A stretch of 64,000 bases of DNA from Populus alba. Its lineage: Eukaryota; Streptophyta; Magnoliopsida; Malpighiales; Salicaceae. The translations under genes and the position numbers were made by a program. The notes below the pieces were generated by a model. It saw only the letters and a program-made list of their open reading frames with translations, searched no databases and was not told the origin of the DNA. Below, in pieces: positions 1-13,513 of the stretch (position 1 is its first letter; each line of letters starts with the position of its first letter). The stretch spans positions 1,469,493-1,533,492 of the forward strand of contig NC_133287.1 of assembly GCF_005239225.2 (NCBI RefSeq). The letters run 5' to 3'.

Positions 1-376
1 AATATAATTGGGCTGACTAGAGGAGACCGATGCATAGAGAAAGGTGCCAAAGCTAAAACAATTCCAACTTCCAAGGCTTCAGGGAAGCAACTAATTCACC
101 TTTGATCCGGGAAAATATAAACCCATGACAGAGAAAGTGGAGAGAAAGCAGTGTGTCAAATTTAAGTAAACGCCATGTGACCAAGACATGGATTCATATA
201 GAAAATTGTATTTATCCAAGTCATACATGAACGACTACTAAATTCAGGGGCGAAAAAGTTTTCAATTTTGTAATCACTTGGAAATATTTTAATCAGATAT
301 CCAGTTATAACGAACCAGCTTTATTACCATGGAAATGCAACATAGAAAAATAATAGCAGAGATCTATTAGTCTTAC

Positions 377-1931
377 TTGAACCACTACAACGCGCTGCCT
401 CTCTCTAGAGGCCTTTTTCCTGCCAATCCAACCTCGAACATGAGACTGTACGAGGATTGCTGATTTTGCTCTATGCTTCAGCAATAAAACACCTCTCCAC
501 CACCTTTGCAGCTTCAGAATAGAAGACATCACTATTTTCAATTCCAAACTCTGCAAGCAGACTCTTGAGGTTTGCATTTTGCAATAACTGGCAGTAGCTC
601 TATGAAAGTGAGAAGCCCCTGCATCAGTCCGATGCCAGATATTCTTAAGATAACTAAACTCGAACCATATTTCAATAATGCAGTGAGCTTGTATGAAATA
701 AAATGTGCTAGCAACTAAAGTTCAGAAGAAATTTTCACAAACCTAATAGCCTATTTCGAGTAATCTCCCCTCTGACAAACCCCTGAATCTCTATAGCAGC
801 TTGTTTACAGCAATGAAACACCTTCCAGCAGTTCGAACATCGAACAGCACTTTGGATTTTTAACACTGCTTCTCTCTGAAACAAAAAGATACTGTTTATT
901 AGCCAAAAACAGCTGTGTCAAACGTAATCTAGAAGCAGGCCAATTTCAGCTAAATTTACAGGCTCACTGACTTCACGAGTAGCCAAGATTACATAACAGC
1001 CAACTGTATAAAGTGATTGGTCTGAGACAAAGGTCTACTGACACAATTACCAGAGAATACCAAGACTTCAAAGAAAGAACTAAAAAAAAAAACACAAACA
1101 GAATAAAGGACAAAAGAGAAACATAAGCATTTTGCAGTTAAGTTGGGAGTACACCACGTCTAGTTAGATAGGACCATGCAGAGGAAGTTTGTTTTCTATA
1201 TGCATAGTTAAGGCAACCATGTAGAGGAAATTTTGTTTTAATCACACCAATATGTAACCAACCAACAATTCAAGGGCAAGCAAATGGTTTGAACTTACAC
1301 TCAATCAGATATTCTGGTAAATGTGCAAGCCATTTCCTGTAAAAAGTAAAAGCAGAACTCAAAAGAAGTCACAGTCTTACTTGGAGAGCAACACATTGCC
1401 TCTCTCTAGAGGCCATTTGCCTGCCAATCCAACCTCGAATATGAGCTTGTATAACAATTGCAGACTTTGTTCTGAGTTTAAGAAATAGAATGCCTCTCCA
1501 CCACCTTTGTAGCTTCAAAGCTGAAGACATCATTACTTTCAGTTTCAAGCTCTGAAAGCAGACTCCTGAGGTTAGAAAATTTCCGTAACTAGCAATGCCT
1601 CCAGAAAAGTGAGAAGACCCTGTAACAATCAGATGCAAAATCTATTGAAAGCCAAGCAAGCTAAACTTGATAAGCAATTCAGAAATGAACAAGCAGTTAA
1701 TCAAAGAAAAGATGCAGGCATTTAAACTTTGGGAGAAGACTTTCACAAAATACCTAACAGCCTATTCCGAGTAGTATGTCCCCTGACAAACCGTTGAATT
1801 TCAATCGTAGCATCTTTGCAAGACTTAAATGCTGTCCTGCAGTTTAAACATCGAATAGCACTTTGAATCTGTGTTGCTGCTTGTTTTTGGAACAAAAAGT
1901 CCCTCCTTATTAGCCAAGCCCGGCAGCATCT
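377..1931 (-). repeat. Tandemly duplicated IQ exon pair inside ASPM
   Basis: Two consecutive exon pairs are paralogous. The pair 1754-1931 plus 1381-1565 matches 743-875 plus 377-561 in exon order, phase and residues. Both second exons contain LKLQRWWRG and end with ASRERQ then a GTAAG donor; both first exons end in TRNRLLG. The repeat period is about 1 kb, and the intron edges are recognisably similar. This looks like an internal tandem duplication that lengthened the IQ array. Confidence 0.8.
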
Positions 1932-4900
1932 CTGGATTCATTCAAACATAATGGAACTTAAAATATATAAATGAAATTTTTTTTTTACTTCAGGTAAAGT
2001 TTGTCTAGAGGATAAAGCAGTGATATTTCATGGAAAATGCTTTAAGGTTGGAGCTGTAGTGAAATCATCCCCAAAACACCCAGCTTTTCCAACACCACAG
2101 TAAGTAAAGCAAATTCTACCCAGTAGAAAAACTTCACCATCTTGCTGAATTCAGATAGCACATAGAAGCAAGAAATGCACATGTAGTGCCTTACAAGTTG
2201 CTATATACAAGTGAATTTCATTCAGACAAATCAACAAAATAAACAAGTATTTATCTAGATGCAAGTAGGTGTTACAGGAATTCAACAATTATGAAAACCT
2301 TTGCCACTTCTGATAGGCAGCAGAATTAGTACTTAACCTAAGAGTTATCACCCACATACAGATCATTTACTCGTGATAAAAAGAACAAAGAAACTGAGTA
2401 TAGGTATATTTATGCAAAATAAATACAACACTAAAACTAAATACCAAGAAACTCATTTTCGCAATCTCCCCCTTCAACCCTCAAGTGGCATTTAAATTAG
2501 TTATTTTGTCAGTAAAGTAAATGGACCAACACAAAAGCTAAATCCTATAAGTTTAAGGATTCTACATGCATTATTTATCAATTCATAAATGCATGTAACT
2601 CATATTTTGATGCAAAAAAATGTGCATACAGGAATACAATAGGCAGAGATAGCTTACTTGAAGCACACCAACGAGATACCGATGTCTTCCCACTTTTCTC
2701 CTTACAATCCATCCTAGAACACAAGACTGAATAACAATGGCTGACTTTTTAGCAATACTAAATTGTTGAAAAGCCCTCCGACATCTTAAGCATCTATAAT
2801 TACTTTGAATTTTCATTATAGCTTGCTTCTGGATTAAAAATGTCCTTCTCAACAGCCAACCTTGGAAATGACTTTGAATTTTAGTAGCAGCAAGCTGCTG
2901 TTCGCGGATGGACCTGGAAATTATAGTCTTTGAAGAAAGCTGAACTGTTAGACCATCAAATTGGCACGTCGATGAAGCCTTTTCTAATTGAACATCCTTA
3001 TACCTAGACCTTGCTGCCCAACCACGAATGAATTTCTGAACAGAAATGGCAGCATTGACTATATCAAGAGTGGATACATCAAGATTACTAACACAATCAC
3101 TTTTATGTCTTTGTCTGATCCAAATCCTCGTGGCTTTCTGAATAAGCATAACATCTCTTCGTAGCTTGACAAATCTATGCCGGTCAACAATGAACTTAAC
3201 ATATCTCCCTAGGTTTTCGTCCTGGCTCCACCTTTCTGCATGATTAACCAAACAAAAAAGCACGTGAGTAACTAAACAGAATTTGCAGGGATTCATACAA
3301 ATGAACTGGTGAATAGAAGTAGGTACCACATCTATAATCCTGAACCGTGACACTACTGAATTTTAAAAGGAATGGTCTCTTCATCACCATTAACCAAGCC
3401 CGAATAGCAGTTTGCAAAAAGGAAGCCGCTCTTCTCATCTTCAAAAAGTTATGGCGTTCAACCGATCTCCTAAAATACGATTGTATTACTTTTGCAGCAT
3501 TTTCTGAAACAGTGTTGATTGTTAGTCAAAAAGAAGAAATTAGTGATCAAAGATTATGGTACAAGGCAAAGAAGTGATGCGCTACTTCTAATACACTTAG
3601 ATAATCAATCCACGAAAAGATGATTTCCATAAAAGGAAAAATTTACACCTATTTAAATTGTTGCCTCTAAAAACGGAAATTAATTGAACAACATGGCAGT
3701 TCATAACAAATTTGCAAACAAGAAGAAACTACAAACTTTAATAAAGATCATATCAAACAACTTAAACAGAACAACTATTGCAACTTGAAATACAGGTGCG
3801 CTTTTCAATTGAAAAGAAAACTCAATGAGAATACCTCTTTGAATGATGATTCCCAGATTGCTAGTTGAGTTGCACTCCAAAACAGAAGTACCAGGTTGTG
3901 TGATGAATTTGTTGTTTCGTTCCGCCATATCTTGCCACCAAGCCTTAATAGCCCTAAACTTTCTAGCAGCATCTGCATAAACAAGTTCAAATAATAGATA
4001 AAAAAAAAAAAAGCTTTAAAACCAATATTCTCGTTTCCATTCCTACAACTGCATGTGAATGGTGCAAGCATTTTATCATTTTAGGTTTAAATCCTTTCTT
4101 TTAGTCTCATTCCAGGTAAATATATCTCGTTCATCATAAGCCATACATATTGTTCTCATATATGAAACAAATTTAATGAAAGGTAATGCTCATCCCTTTC
4201 TTTCCCATTCGAAATGGGACCCAAGAGGTAAAAGTTGTATAAACCCTTTGAAAACTTCGGTGCTTTTGAATTAAGTACACATTTGAAAACATTTAGTAAT
4301 AAGAGGAAAAGGAAAGAGAATATTTACATAATGACAAGAAACACCAAAAAGAGATTTACTACTAAATTAAAGGTGGGAACCTTCTGTACTGGAGCCATCT
4401 ATTATGTCTTGATCCAGCTCTGCTTCTAAACTTAAAGAACACCTACCAACGCTTGAAGTTCTCCTCTCTTGACAATCACAACAAAATAGTTTATGGAAAT
4501 TCAGTTGATCCTATCAAACAGAAAAGAATTATTAAAATATATCCCAAGAGTGTTGCCTCAGTCATTATCCAGCAAAAGAATTCTAGCTTTACCATGATTT
4601 TCTTTACGGTTAGTTGTGATGAGAGGAACACCAATAAAATTACCACACTTCGATAATTAATTGCGCCACTATGTTCAAGAATGTCACTGATATGAAGAAC
4701 CTGTAAATACAATACATAAAGTCATACAGATAACTTCTGACAAAAGTTCAAACATGTATATCTCTAATCAAGAAACAAGGTCACATGTTGACACTATAAA
4801 AGGCCAATTTCTCAGCCACCGACAAGCTGATCTAATCAAATTTACAGGTCATTTAAAAAGTACAAAACTTTTTTCTCAAGATGTCCTTTAAATATGCCAT

Positions 4901-7900
4901 GCCTTAAAAACCAACAACTTCAACACGTCCAAATGTTTTACTTATTGTTTCTCAAGTTGACATGCCTTAAAACATATAAATGGATTGCCAGCTGTTGGTT
5001 AAACGTTATGCATGTAGACAGATAGTTTATGATCTTTACCTCAGGAAAATTCCACAGTAATGTAGTCAGCTTCTGTGACAATAAGAAATTGTGGACTGAA
5101 TCTGTATAATCAATAGCTGACATAAGTGATTCTTCTCTTCTACTTTCATGAGGATCCTGTGAAAAAAGATGAAGTGAAAATAAAACATGAGAAAGAAGAA
5201 TTTGTGTAGCTTGAAAACCAATAAAACTGCAAGACATGCCGTACCTTCGGAGAATGAGAACAAGTAAGTTCTTTACGGAAATAATAGTCAAGCAAACACC
5301 ATATGGCTTTACCGTCAACCAACGAAGCAAAATTATCAATTTTATAATCATATTTTCCACAAACTGCCTGCAGAAACAATTTCAATGGCCATGAAGCAAG
5401 TAAAACTACCAAATGAGCATTAGCAAGTCAGAAAAAAATTGATAAAATCTACATGTTTCTGCTGGCAAAACAAAAAAGGAAAAGACCTGACATGAATAAG
5501 TGATCTCAAGAAGTGAGAGGAGGAGGGTGGGGGGGGGGGGGGGTCCATGCATAGACGTAGTGGCATATATTCTATATAGCAGCCATACCTGAATCCAACT
5601 CAAAAGCAACTCCAAAGGAGAGGAACCAGGACTGATGTTAGCGGAGTCCTATGCAATAGAAAACAATGAGAGCAACATAAATATACAGCGGCTATGAAAA
5701 TGACTTGAGAAAAAGATGAAAAGAAATACAGAAAGCACAAGTGAAAGAAATCTCAGCTACCTCTTTAAAGTTCAAAGCTAGAAAGAGAGCGACTTTATGT
5801 AACATTTAATAAGCAAGAGGAAACTGATCTGATTGAAGCATACCATGTTAACTCCATGAATTTTCAAAATTTCATTTGCTAAGGTTGTTTTGTTGAGCAG
5901 AAGAGGCAACTGTGGAATTTGATTACAAGTTATAACCAGTCAACAACCTTAATCACTCCTAATATATTGAAAATTACAATTCCAAAATCAAAGACTTTGT
6001 GAAATAGGAAAAACCCAACAAACCTGCAAGTGAACAAACATGTTCCAGAGCAAAGAAACAGTTAGTTCCATATCTCCATTAGCAACATCGTCTTCCAAGA
6101 TTGTCATTCCATCTTCATCTTGCAATGTTACACCAGCACGCTTTAGATATTGCAGGGCAAGGCCACAATTTGCTAAATTTCTCTTGCGGGTATCTGATGG
6201 AACTACCATTTTCTGCCACATAACAAGCCCTACTAAGTAAGACAAATAATGTTCAATAATTACAAAGAGTCGTCTTCCTAATGAACAAGAAAGGGGAAAA
6301 AAGGGCCAACCATTAGAATAGAGGAATCATTTTGTAAGAGCTGGATGGCTCTACAAAGCCTCACTCCATCTTGAAGCTCCGCAAATAAATCTGTCACTCT
6401 GAAGTCATACTCAACGAGGGAACACTGCCAAAAGAAATTTTTGTTGGTAAATTAACCTATTAAAGACATAACATTGTTCATAAAATTGAACTTTGAGATG
6501 TTATTATCAATGCAGAGTGTCTAGCCCCTTTTTTAACTTTGAACAGAGATTTAAAATGATGATGATACAACACTAGCCTTTTTATCCTGAAAAAACACAC
6601 ATGCAAGTGCTAATAAACCAGTTATTACGAGGACTGAACTACATACCTGTTGATAAGATACTTTGTAACCTATGATCACTAGATGTGCAAGAAGATTCCC
6701 TTCTCCATGCATTACCTCCGATGATAAGAAATCTAGGGATAAAAGTCATTCTATAATGAATAGGATGTAGTTATAACTCAATCTGTAAACAACCAAAATA
6801 AAGAACTTCAAAAATTACCATTAATCATTTGACGGCTAGACTTTATACTAGACTGCACAACGAACAGAAGAGGTGAACCCCCATCTACTCCATCAATTCC
6901 ATACTTTAAAGAAAGACCACTCTGCAATTTAGCTCTATCTAGAATAAGAACAAGCAGCAAAAACCTCTTCAATATAACATTTCCCAAGGACTCATAGTAA
7001 CCTGGTCTATATAACCCTTCAACCTTCCTGTTATAAGCATAAGTTTTTGCTAGTCCAGTATGTGAAAGAAATTGTTTCTCTATCACCATCTTCAAGAATG
7101 ATATTTCTTGATCAGAATCAATATCTCCACTGGGCAACAAGGAATCGCCACCAAGAATAATTTGTAATCCAATTCGAAGCCAAACTGGATTATAGCACAT
7201 GAGAATTCGCATGGCTTTCTCCTTCATGCCAAAATCTGTTACAATAGGACAATGTGGCTTCATTTTCAACCTCCCTTCATCTATAGTCTGTAAAATGAAT
7301 AAAAATATTCAATTCTCTGCATCGAAAACAACAGTTCCTTGACTAAAATCACAATAAAACACATCAGTTTGCCCAGGCAAGTCCAACAAAACAAAATATC
7401 TCCTTTCACTACCCCTACATTTTAAGTAAAATGGCACTAAATACATTAATTTGTACTAATCAAATTGAACAAAAGAAACCGATGCAACTACTTTCTTAAA
7501 CCAAATCACAATAAAGCAAATAAATTTCCCAAAGCAAAACCACCAAAACAGATTGTTCTAAGCTATAGCAACTTTAATTTTCCACTACCATGTTCAGTAA
7601 CAACACAAAATTCCTTCATATTAAATACTAACTTAAAATACATGATTTTTCTTAATCAAGTTTTTTTAAAAATACAATTCCATTACGTTACCAATTATTT
7701 TTCCTAACAAAACTTTCATTAAAACACATAATTTAACCAATATTTTCCCTTGTCAAATACAACAAAACCCACAATTATCAAGCAACTAGTTATAACAATT
7801 CAACAACTAAAACGAGATTTAAACAAAACGCATAATCTTCACCTAATCAACCAATAAAACCCACAATTATTCCGCAATCGAAATCCCAATTAAAAAAACA

Positions 7901-8641
7901 TAACTCCCTGAAATCAATCAAACAAACAAAACTCGCAAAAAATTAAGAGAACCCCACAATTTTACAAACCTTAACAACAAGAACCATAGCATCAAAAACT
8001 TCCTTACAACATCCCAAACTCAAATAAACCCTCATTCTCTCCATCAAATCCTCCACACTACACACTTCCTTCAATCCCTCCTTCAATTTTCCATACCTCT
8101 TAAAATTCAACACGTCACCATCCCCACCACCACCCCCTCCTCCTTGCCACGTCACATCCCTACACCTCTTCGGACTCCTCCACGTATCACCCACCCCGGC
8201 TGCCCCGCCTTCCCTCTTCCCCAACCCCACCACAACACTGGGCCCAACCACCGCATTCTGGGTGAAATTACAAGAGCACCCACAAGCACTAGGGTTTTCG
8301 AACAGGAAATTAAGCCAAGTAGTGAGAGATTTCGACAGTGTTTTCAGCGCCTGTTCTTTCCTAATCTGTGCCTTTCTTGATGACTGTGACTGCTCGATCT
8401 CGAACGCCTTCAGCCTTCTCCGGGCCGTGGTTGAAGCGGGCTTGGGCCTGGACTGGCCTGATAAGGAAGGACGGAAGGAGGAGGAGGACATTGGGGTTCG
8501 TTTTGAAGCAGTGAAGAATTGAGAGCTCGGAGAAGTAAATTTGGAGAGATTTGGAGGGCGTTTTGGGGTTTTGAAATTCGATACGTCTTTGAACGGCTGG
8601 GGATACGGTGACGGACATGGATATTGCTCGTTGCCTTCCAT
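377..8641 (-). CDS. ASPM: Abnormal spindle (ASPM) homolog, 3' end beyond window
   Basis: ASPM-type spindle-pole and microtubule minus-end protein; family members organise mitotic and meiotic spindles and bind calmodulin through IQ motifs. The first exon starts at the ATG at 8641 (Ser/Pro-rich, basic N-terminus with FKTPKRPP). Exons by phase and splice signal: 7970-8641, 6819-7287, 6647-6733, 6311-6424, 6024-6212, 5844-5909, 5589-5648, 5245-5367, 5040-5156, 4593-4700, 4447-4465 (19-nt microexon, tentative), 4381-4425, 3835-3972, 3327-3503, 2658-3235, 1754-1931, 1381-1565, 743-875, 377-561. Exons between 6.6 and 4.6 kb carry the calponin-homology region. From 3.5 kb leftward come IQ-type repeats (AATKIQSHFQGWLLRR, SAIVIQAHIRGWIGR). 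Intron 7 holds a G homopolymer near 5530. No stop is reached, so the C-terminus lies left of base 1. The family is clear; the microexon and the exon at 1754-1931 are the least certain joins. Confidence 0.88.
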
Positions 8642-8760
8642 TGGCTGTGATTTCTAGACAGAGAAAGAGAGTTTTTTTCTCGTAGTTAGAGAGAGAGAGA
8701 TTTTGAGAGAGAAGTGAGAGGGGGAGAGAGGTCTGGTTATGTTGGTTTTTGAATTTTGAA
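8642..8760 (-). promoter_or_regulatory. ASPM: ASPM 5' leader with GA/CT-rich tracts
   Basis: Just upstream of the ASPM start codon, several GAGAGA runs occur at 8650-8750 on the plus strand, which read as CT-rich on the gene strand. CT-rich leaders are common in plant 5' UTRs. No TATA box was assigned, and the transcription start cannot be placed by eye. Confidence 0.35.
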
Positions 8761-10019
8761 ATGGGAGAGGAGGGAGGGGAGTTTACGAAAATGGGCTTGG
8801 AGAGCGGGAGCGGAGGTTTGAGATTTGAATTTGAGTAGGGGTATTAAGGGAAGACAAGATGCGAATCCAATGCAGACGTTAAGGGAAAAAGGGAAACCTA
8901 AATTTAGTGCTTAATGTTTACTCAATTTATCAATTGAGTACTAAACGTTTTTTATTTTTTCAATTTTGCTCCAATTGTAATCCATAGATGACAATGCTAT
9001 TTCCTTATTCTTATAAATTTAACGGTAGTTAAAGATTAAAAAACTTTAAATTAGCCTCTCAAGTTTTTTTTTTTTTTTTTAATTTCATCTTTCAACACTA
9101 GGTTGGTTGATAATTAAGCTTCATAATTTGTTACCGTTTGTTTTGTATTGAGTTATTTCAATCTCATGATTGGGTTGAGATTTTAACAAGTTAACCCGTG
9201 TTAACTCAAATTGTTTTTTGAATATTTTTTTAATTGATTTTTTTCAGTTTCTTCCTTCAGCATTAGGTTTATTAGGAATTAAGTTTCATAATTTATTTTG
9301 ATTTGTTTTTTATATTAGATTTATTATGATCTCATGACTTAGTATGCAAATTAACAAGTTAGCATAGGTTGATCCAAATTATTCAAATATGTTATTATCT
9401 CAATGTTTATTTAAAAAAATCTCATCTTAAATGTTTATTTTAAATCAAATTATATTTTTAAAGGTTATTTTGGTTGCTTTTGAGCCCGCAAGGTAATCAA
9501 GTCACATAAAATCAATTTCCATGTGATTTTAATTTTTTTTCTACTAGAAAAAACATTAGTAATGCCAAGATATTTTTTTACTTTAATTTTTTTATCTCAC
9601 CCGCAGTATAGCAAGATCCAATTATTCAATAATTAACTAAACATCTAAAAGAACTAATTCCCTTAGCTAGCATCATTATTCATATGAATTGTAAAATTGC
9701 TCCTCAATAATTTATTTATTTTCATTTTCATCTTTTTTTATATAAAAAAAAATTATCCTTAGATTTTGTTTTATTTAATTCTTTCCTGATATAATTTCAT
9801 GAGATAAAGTTTTAAATTGTAGTAGAAAATAAAATTAAAAGATAGAATAATACATTGTAAATCATGTAGAAAATACATGGCCAATGTTTTTAGAATTTTT
9901 ATTTTGGTCTAAAAGTTTATTTTATTTATTTTTATAGTCTTTGAGTTTGAGAAAAGAGAAAAAAACTTGTTGAAAAGTGGTAAAAAAAATAGAAAAAATT
10001 ATCTATTAACCACATTTTA

Positions 10020-10050
<31 letters not shown>

Positions 10051-10435
10051 TTGTCAATAGATTTATTTTTTCGAGAAGAATTTAATGAAGTTAATTTTTT
10101 AAAAATATAACAAAAAAAATAGATTAAGTTTTATTTGGTTTATTTTAATTCAATTAATTTTTATATTTTAAAGTGATTTTAGAATACGTGGGGGTTATCA
10201 AGAGCTTTTTTAAGATGTGCATTAAAGTGAACTGAGTTAAAATTGAGTTTTTGGAATATGAAAATATGTACCTTTTGTGATAATTATTGGAGGCGGCTGG
10301 AAAAATACCAATCGCCTTCCCTTGTAGACAACTTGTGCTCGCATTGAAAAGAGGAAAATACAAAAGGGGACAGAGACATTATGGTTCACATAATTAATAT
10401 TGGGATGAGATTATTACATCTTACATCGTTAGATG
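8761..10435. other. AT-rich intergenic spacer
   Basis: No supported gene. It contains a dinucleotide TA run near 10025-10050, poly-T runs, and phrases such as CAATTTATCAATTGAGTACT near 8920-8945 typical of degraded plant repeats. Confidence 0.5.
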
Positions 10436-10650
10436 CTTTTGGGAGTGTTTTTTAAAAGTATTTTAAAAAAATTTTGAAAATTTTTTATTTTTTATTTTAC
10501 TTTAAATTAATATATTTTTTGATGTTTTCGAACCATTTTGATATACTGATCTCAAAAATAATTTTTAAAAATAAAAAATATATTATTAGCATGTTTTTCT
10601 AAGTGAAAAGCACTTTGAAAAAGTAACAACAACCATGCTTCCGAACATCA
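10436..10650. repeat. MITE-like dispersed repeat, copy A
   Basis: A short AT-rich element whose core phrase (ATTTTTTGATGTTTTCGAAC, then CATTTTGATATACTGATCTC) recurs in diverged form near 17880-18078, 18930-19130, 29172-29385 and 41717-41882. Some copies end in a TGTTTGG/CCAAACA-type inverted end. Class and exact borders are inferred. Confidence 0.5.
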
Positions 10651-10869
10651 TGTTAATACTCTCTGTTCTCAAAGGGCTCACTATGTTGTTTTGTTGATTA
10701 TTGTAAAATCTCTACGCACTTTCAGTGATTCCTGTGTCCACCTGTATAATACATAGACTATGTATCGTTTCTGATTTCTAAAGTTTCTCAATGAGTAATA
10801 ATTTGAAAATAGTTGACTGTCTTGCAACATTATGTACATGAGAGCTACACCAGAAAGGAAAGAAGATCC

Positions 10870-11790
<921 letters not shown>

Positions 11791-12208
11791 GATGATTTAA
11801 GGATTAGGGTGGCTAGAGCGGCAGCTTCTGGTGGTTGTTGAGGTGGTGGAGCGAGGTTGGTTGTGGTGATCGTAAAGGGATAGGGTTTTAGCGGCTGTGA
11901 TTTTTCGAGAGTTGCAAGAAGTAAAGAACAAGCATGTACCATAAAATTCAATCACTCATACTGATGACATAACTTCCATAAACACAATCTTAATTCGTAC
12001 AAATTGCGCAAACGAATAAAAAAAAAAAGAGTACAAGGTCCGTCCTGAAACACAGCAGGACAAGATCGATGAGACTGGTAACCAATAAGTGGCTATTTTC
12101 TTCTATATAGAAAGTAGAACAGAGATATCATGGTGAAGACAACTCCTTCCAGCAATATAAACTGACCAGATGATCAGGATCGATCGTGTGCTCGTTTAGT
12201 GAAGCCAT
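11791..12208 (-). other. Spacer with unrecognised Pro/Ala-rich coding-like piece
   Basis: On the minus strand about 11951-11791 reads openly (Pro/Thr then Ala-rich, APPPQQPPEAAALATLILKS) into the PP2C remnant. I do not recognise it; it could be a fragment of another gene fused to the pseudogene. From about 11960 to 12208 lies the likely 3' UTR of the BAHD gene. Confidence 0.3.
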
Positions 12209-13513
12209 CTACTCTTGTGAGGAAGGCAAGGCCAAGATGTCCGGATCTTGTTGGAAGTGAAGCATATCAATTTCCTTTAAGGTCATCCATGCCTCAATTC
12301 CATCTCCAAATTTGTCGTCCTTCAGAATACTAACATCTATAGGAAAATTCATTGCACTCATCCATGCAGGCTTTCCCCAGCCAAAGTTTGCTTCCTCCAT
12401 ACCCAGCCTACACCAGCTTGAGAACTTGAATGTATCTACTTCCCCCTTGTTCAATTCTTCAAACAACTCTTTATGGTACTTGGTTACCATTGAAAACACA
12501 TCGTCGCTGTTTACTGCATTTGCGCAATCTGAAATGGCTTTCCTCTTAGCATCCCTCAGCAGACTCGCAATGTCACTCAACTCTAACCTATTGCTCTCAC
12601 CATTTGCATTGAATCTAGAAATGAAAGGCATATACATGTTCCCACAAGCATTTTCAGGTAAAGGCATATTCACCTTTCCTCTCAGCGTCATTATCTGGCG
12701 CACTGATGATGCTCTCAGGTGTCCGTGCTGTGCTTTAACTGAACCAATGAGAGCCTTCCATATAAGTGCTGTGACCACCTCCAAGCGCGAATGATGGCAC
12801 TTGACTCCTGAATCGGTGCCACCACCAATTTTAGATTTCAGCTTGTCTATGGCTTCCTTGTTAAACACAAATACTTTTGTGACAATCTTAGGTTGAACTT
12901 TTGGTAATGCTGGTGGAAAATTGAGACGTAAATCTCTTTGTGGGAAGAGAAATGGGCAATCAAATCTTGGACGACGAACCTGATCACTTATCCCGCGTTC
13001 TCGGAATGTTGTAGCCCATGCATTGATGAACGTGGAGATTGTTGGTATATCAGCTAACCTGTGCGAAGTGAGCAAGCCGATCGCTAAACCTCCACACTTA
13101 AACTTGTTGATTTGGATGGCTAATAAACGACCAGTGTCTGATGCAGTTACACAAGGAACAAAATGATCCAGCAGATCAAGATTGCTATTGGGGTCTTGTT
13201 GGATAATTTGTGTGAGGTCTACCCCATCAACTTTGGCTTCCAGGAACTCCACCCCTTCATCATTACAATCAACTGAGAGATTATCTTCGATGTATCTTCC
13301 TGCTAGAGGGTAAAAGAGGGTTAATATTTCGGACAAAGATTTCTCTAGATCTTCGATGTTATTGACATGGTGGTTGTTAGGATAGTAGAAGATATTGGGT
13401 ACATTCAGTGAAGGAGCAAGCTGATCGAGAAATGATATGTTCAGATTCTGAAGGTGAGGAGGAGTTTGAACCGATGGTTTTATTAGCTTTCTAGATATGA
13501 GCTGAACCTCCAT
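12209..13513 (-). CDS. BAHD-family acyltransferase
   Basis: A single-exon, 434-residue enzyme, the usual BAHD length. The family transfers acyl groups from acyl-CoA to alcohols or amines in specialised metabolism, in the cytosol. The catalytic HxxxD motif is intact as HRLAD at residues 151-155, in the context LLTSHRLAD. The structural DFGWG motif near the C-terminus reads NFGWG at 376-380, an Asp-to-Asn change. The N-terminus (VQLISRKLIKPS) and overall pattern resemble the clade containing vinorine synthase and deacetylvindoline acetyltransferase. The substrate cannot be read from sequence. There is no signal peptide and no frame break, so it looks functional. Confidence 0.93.
   Translation of the reverse strand: MEVQLISRKLIKPSVQTPPHLQNLNISFLDQLAPSLNVPNIFYYPNNHHVNNIEDLEKSLSEILTLFYPLAGRYIEDNLSVDCNDEGVEFLEAKVDGVDLTQIIQQDPNSNLDLLDHFVPCVTASDTGRLLAIQINKFKCGGLAIGLLTSHRLADIPTISTFINAWATTFRERGISDQVRRPRFDCPFLFPQRDLRLNFPPALPKVQPKIVTKVFVFNKEAIDKLKSKIGGGTDSGVKCHHSRLEVVTALIWKALIGSVKAQHGHLRASSVRQIMTLRGKVNMPLPENACGNMYMPFISRFNANGESNRLELSDIASLLRDAKRKAISDCANAVNSDDVFSMVTKYHKELFEELNKGEVDTFKFSSWCRLGMEEANFGWGKPAWMSAMNFPIDVSILKDDKFGDGIEAWMTLKEIDMLHFQQDPDILALPSSQE

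Noticed and set aside
8144..8522. Plus-strand open frames opposite ASPM exon 1
   Set aside because: Shadows of the Ser/Pro-rich minus-strand coding exon.
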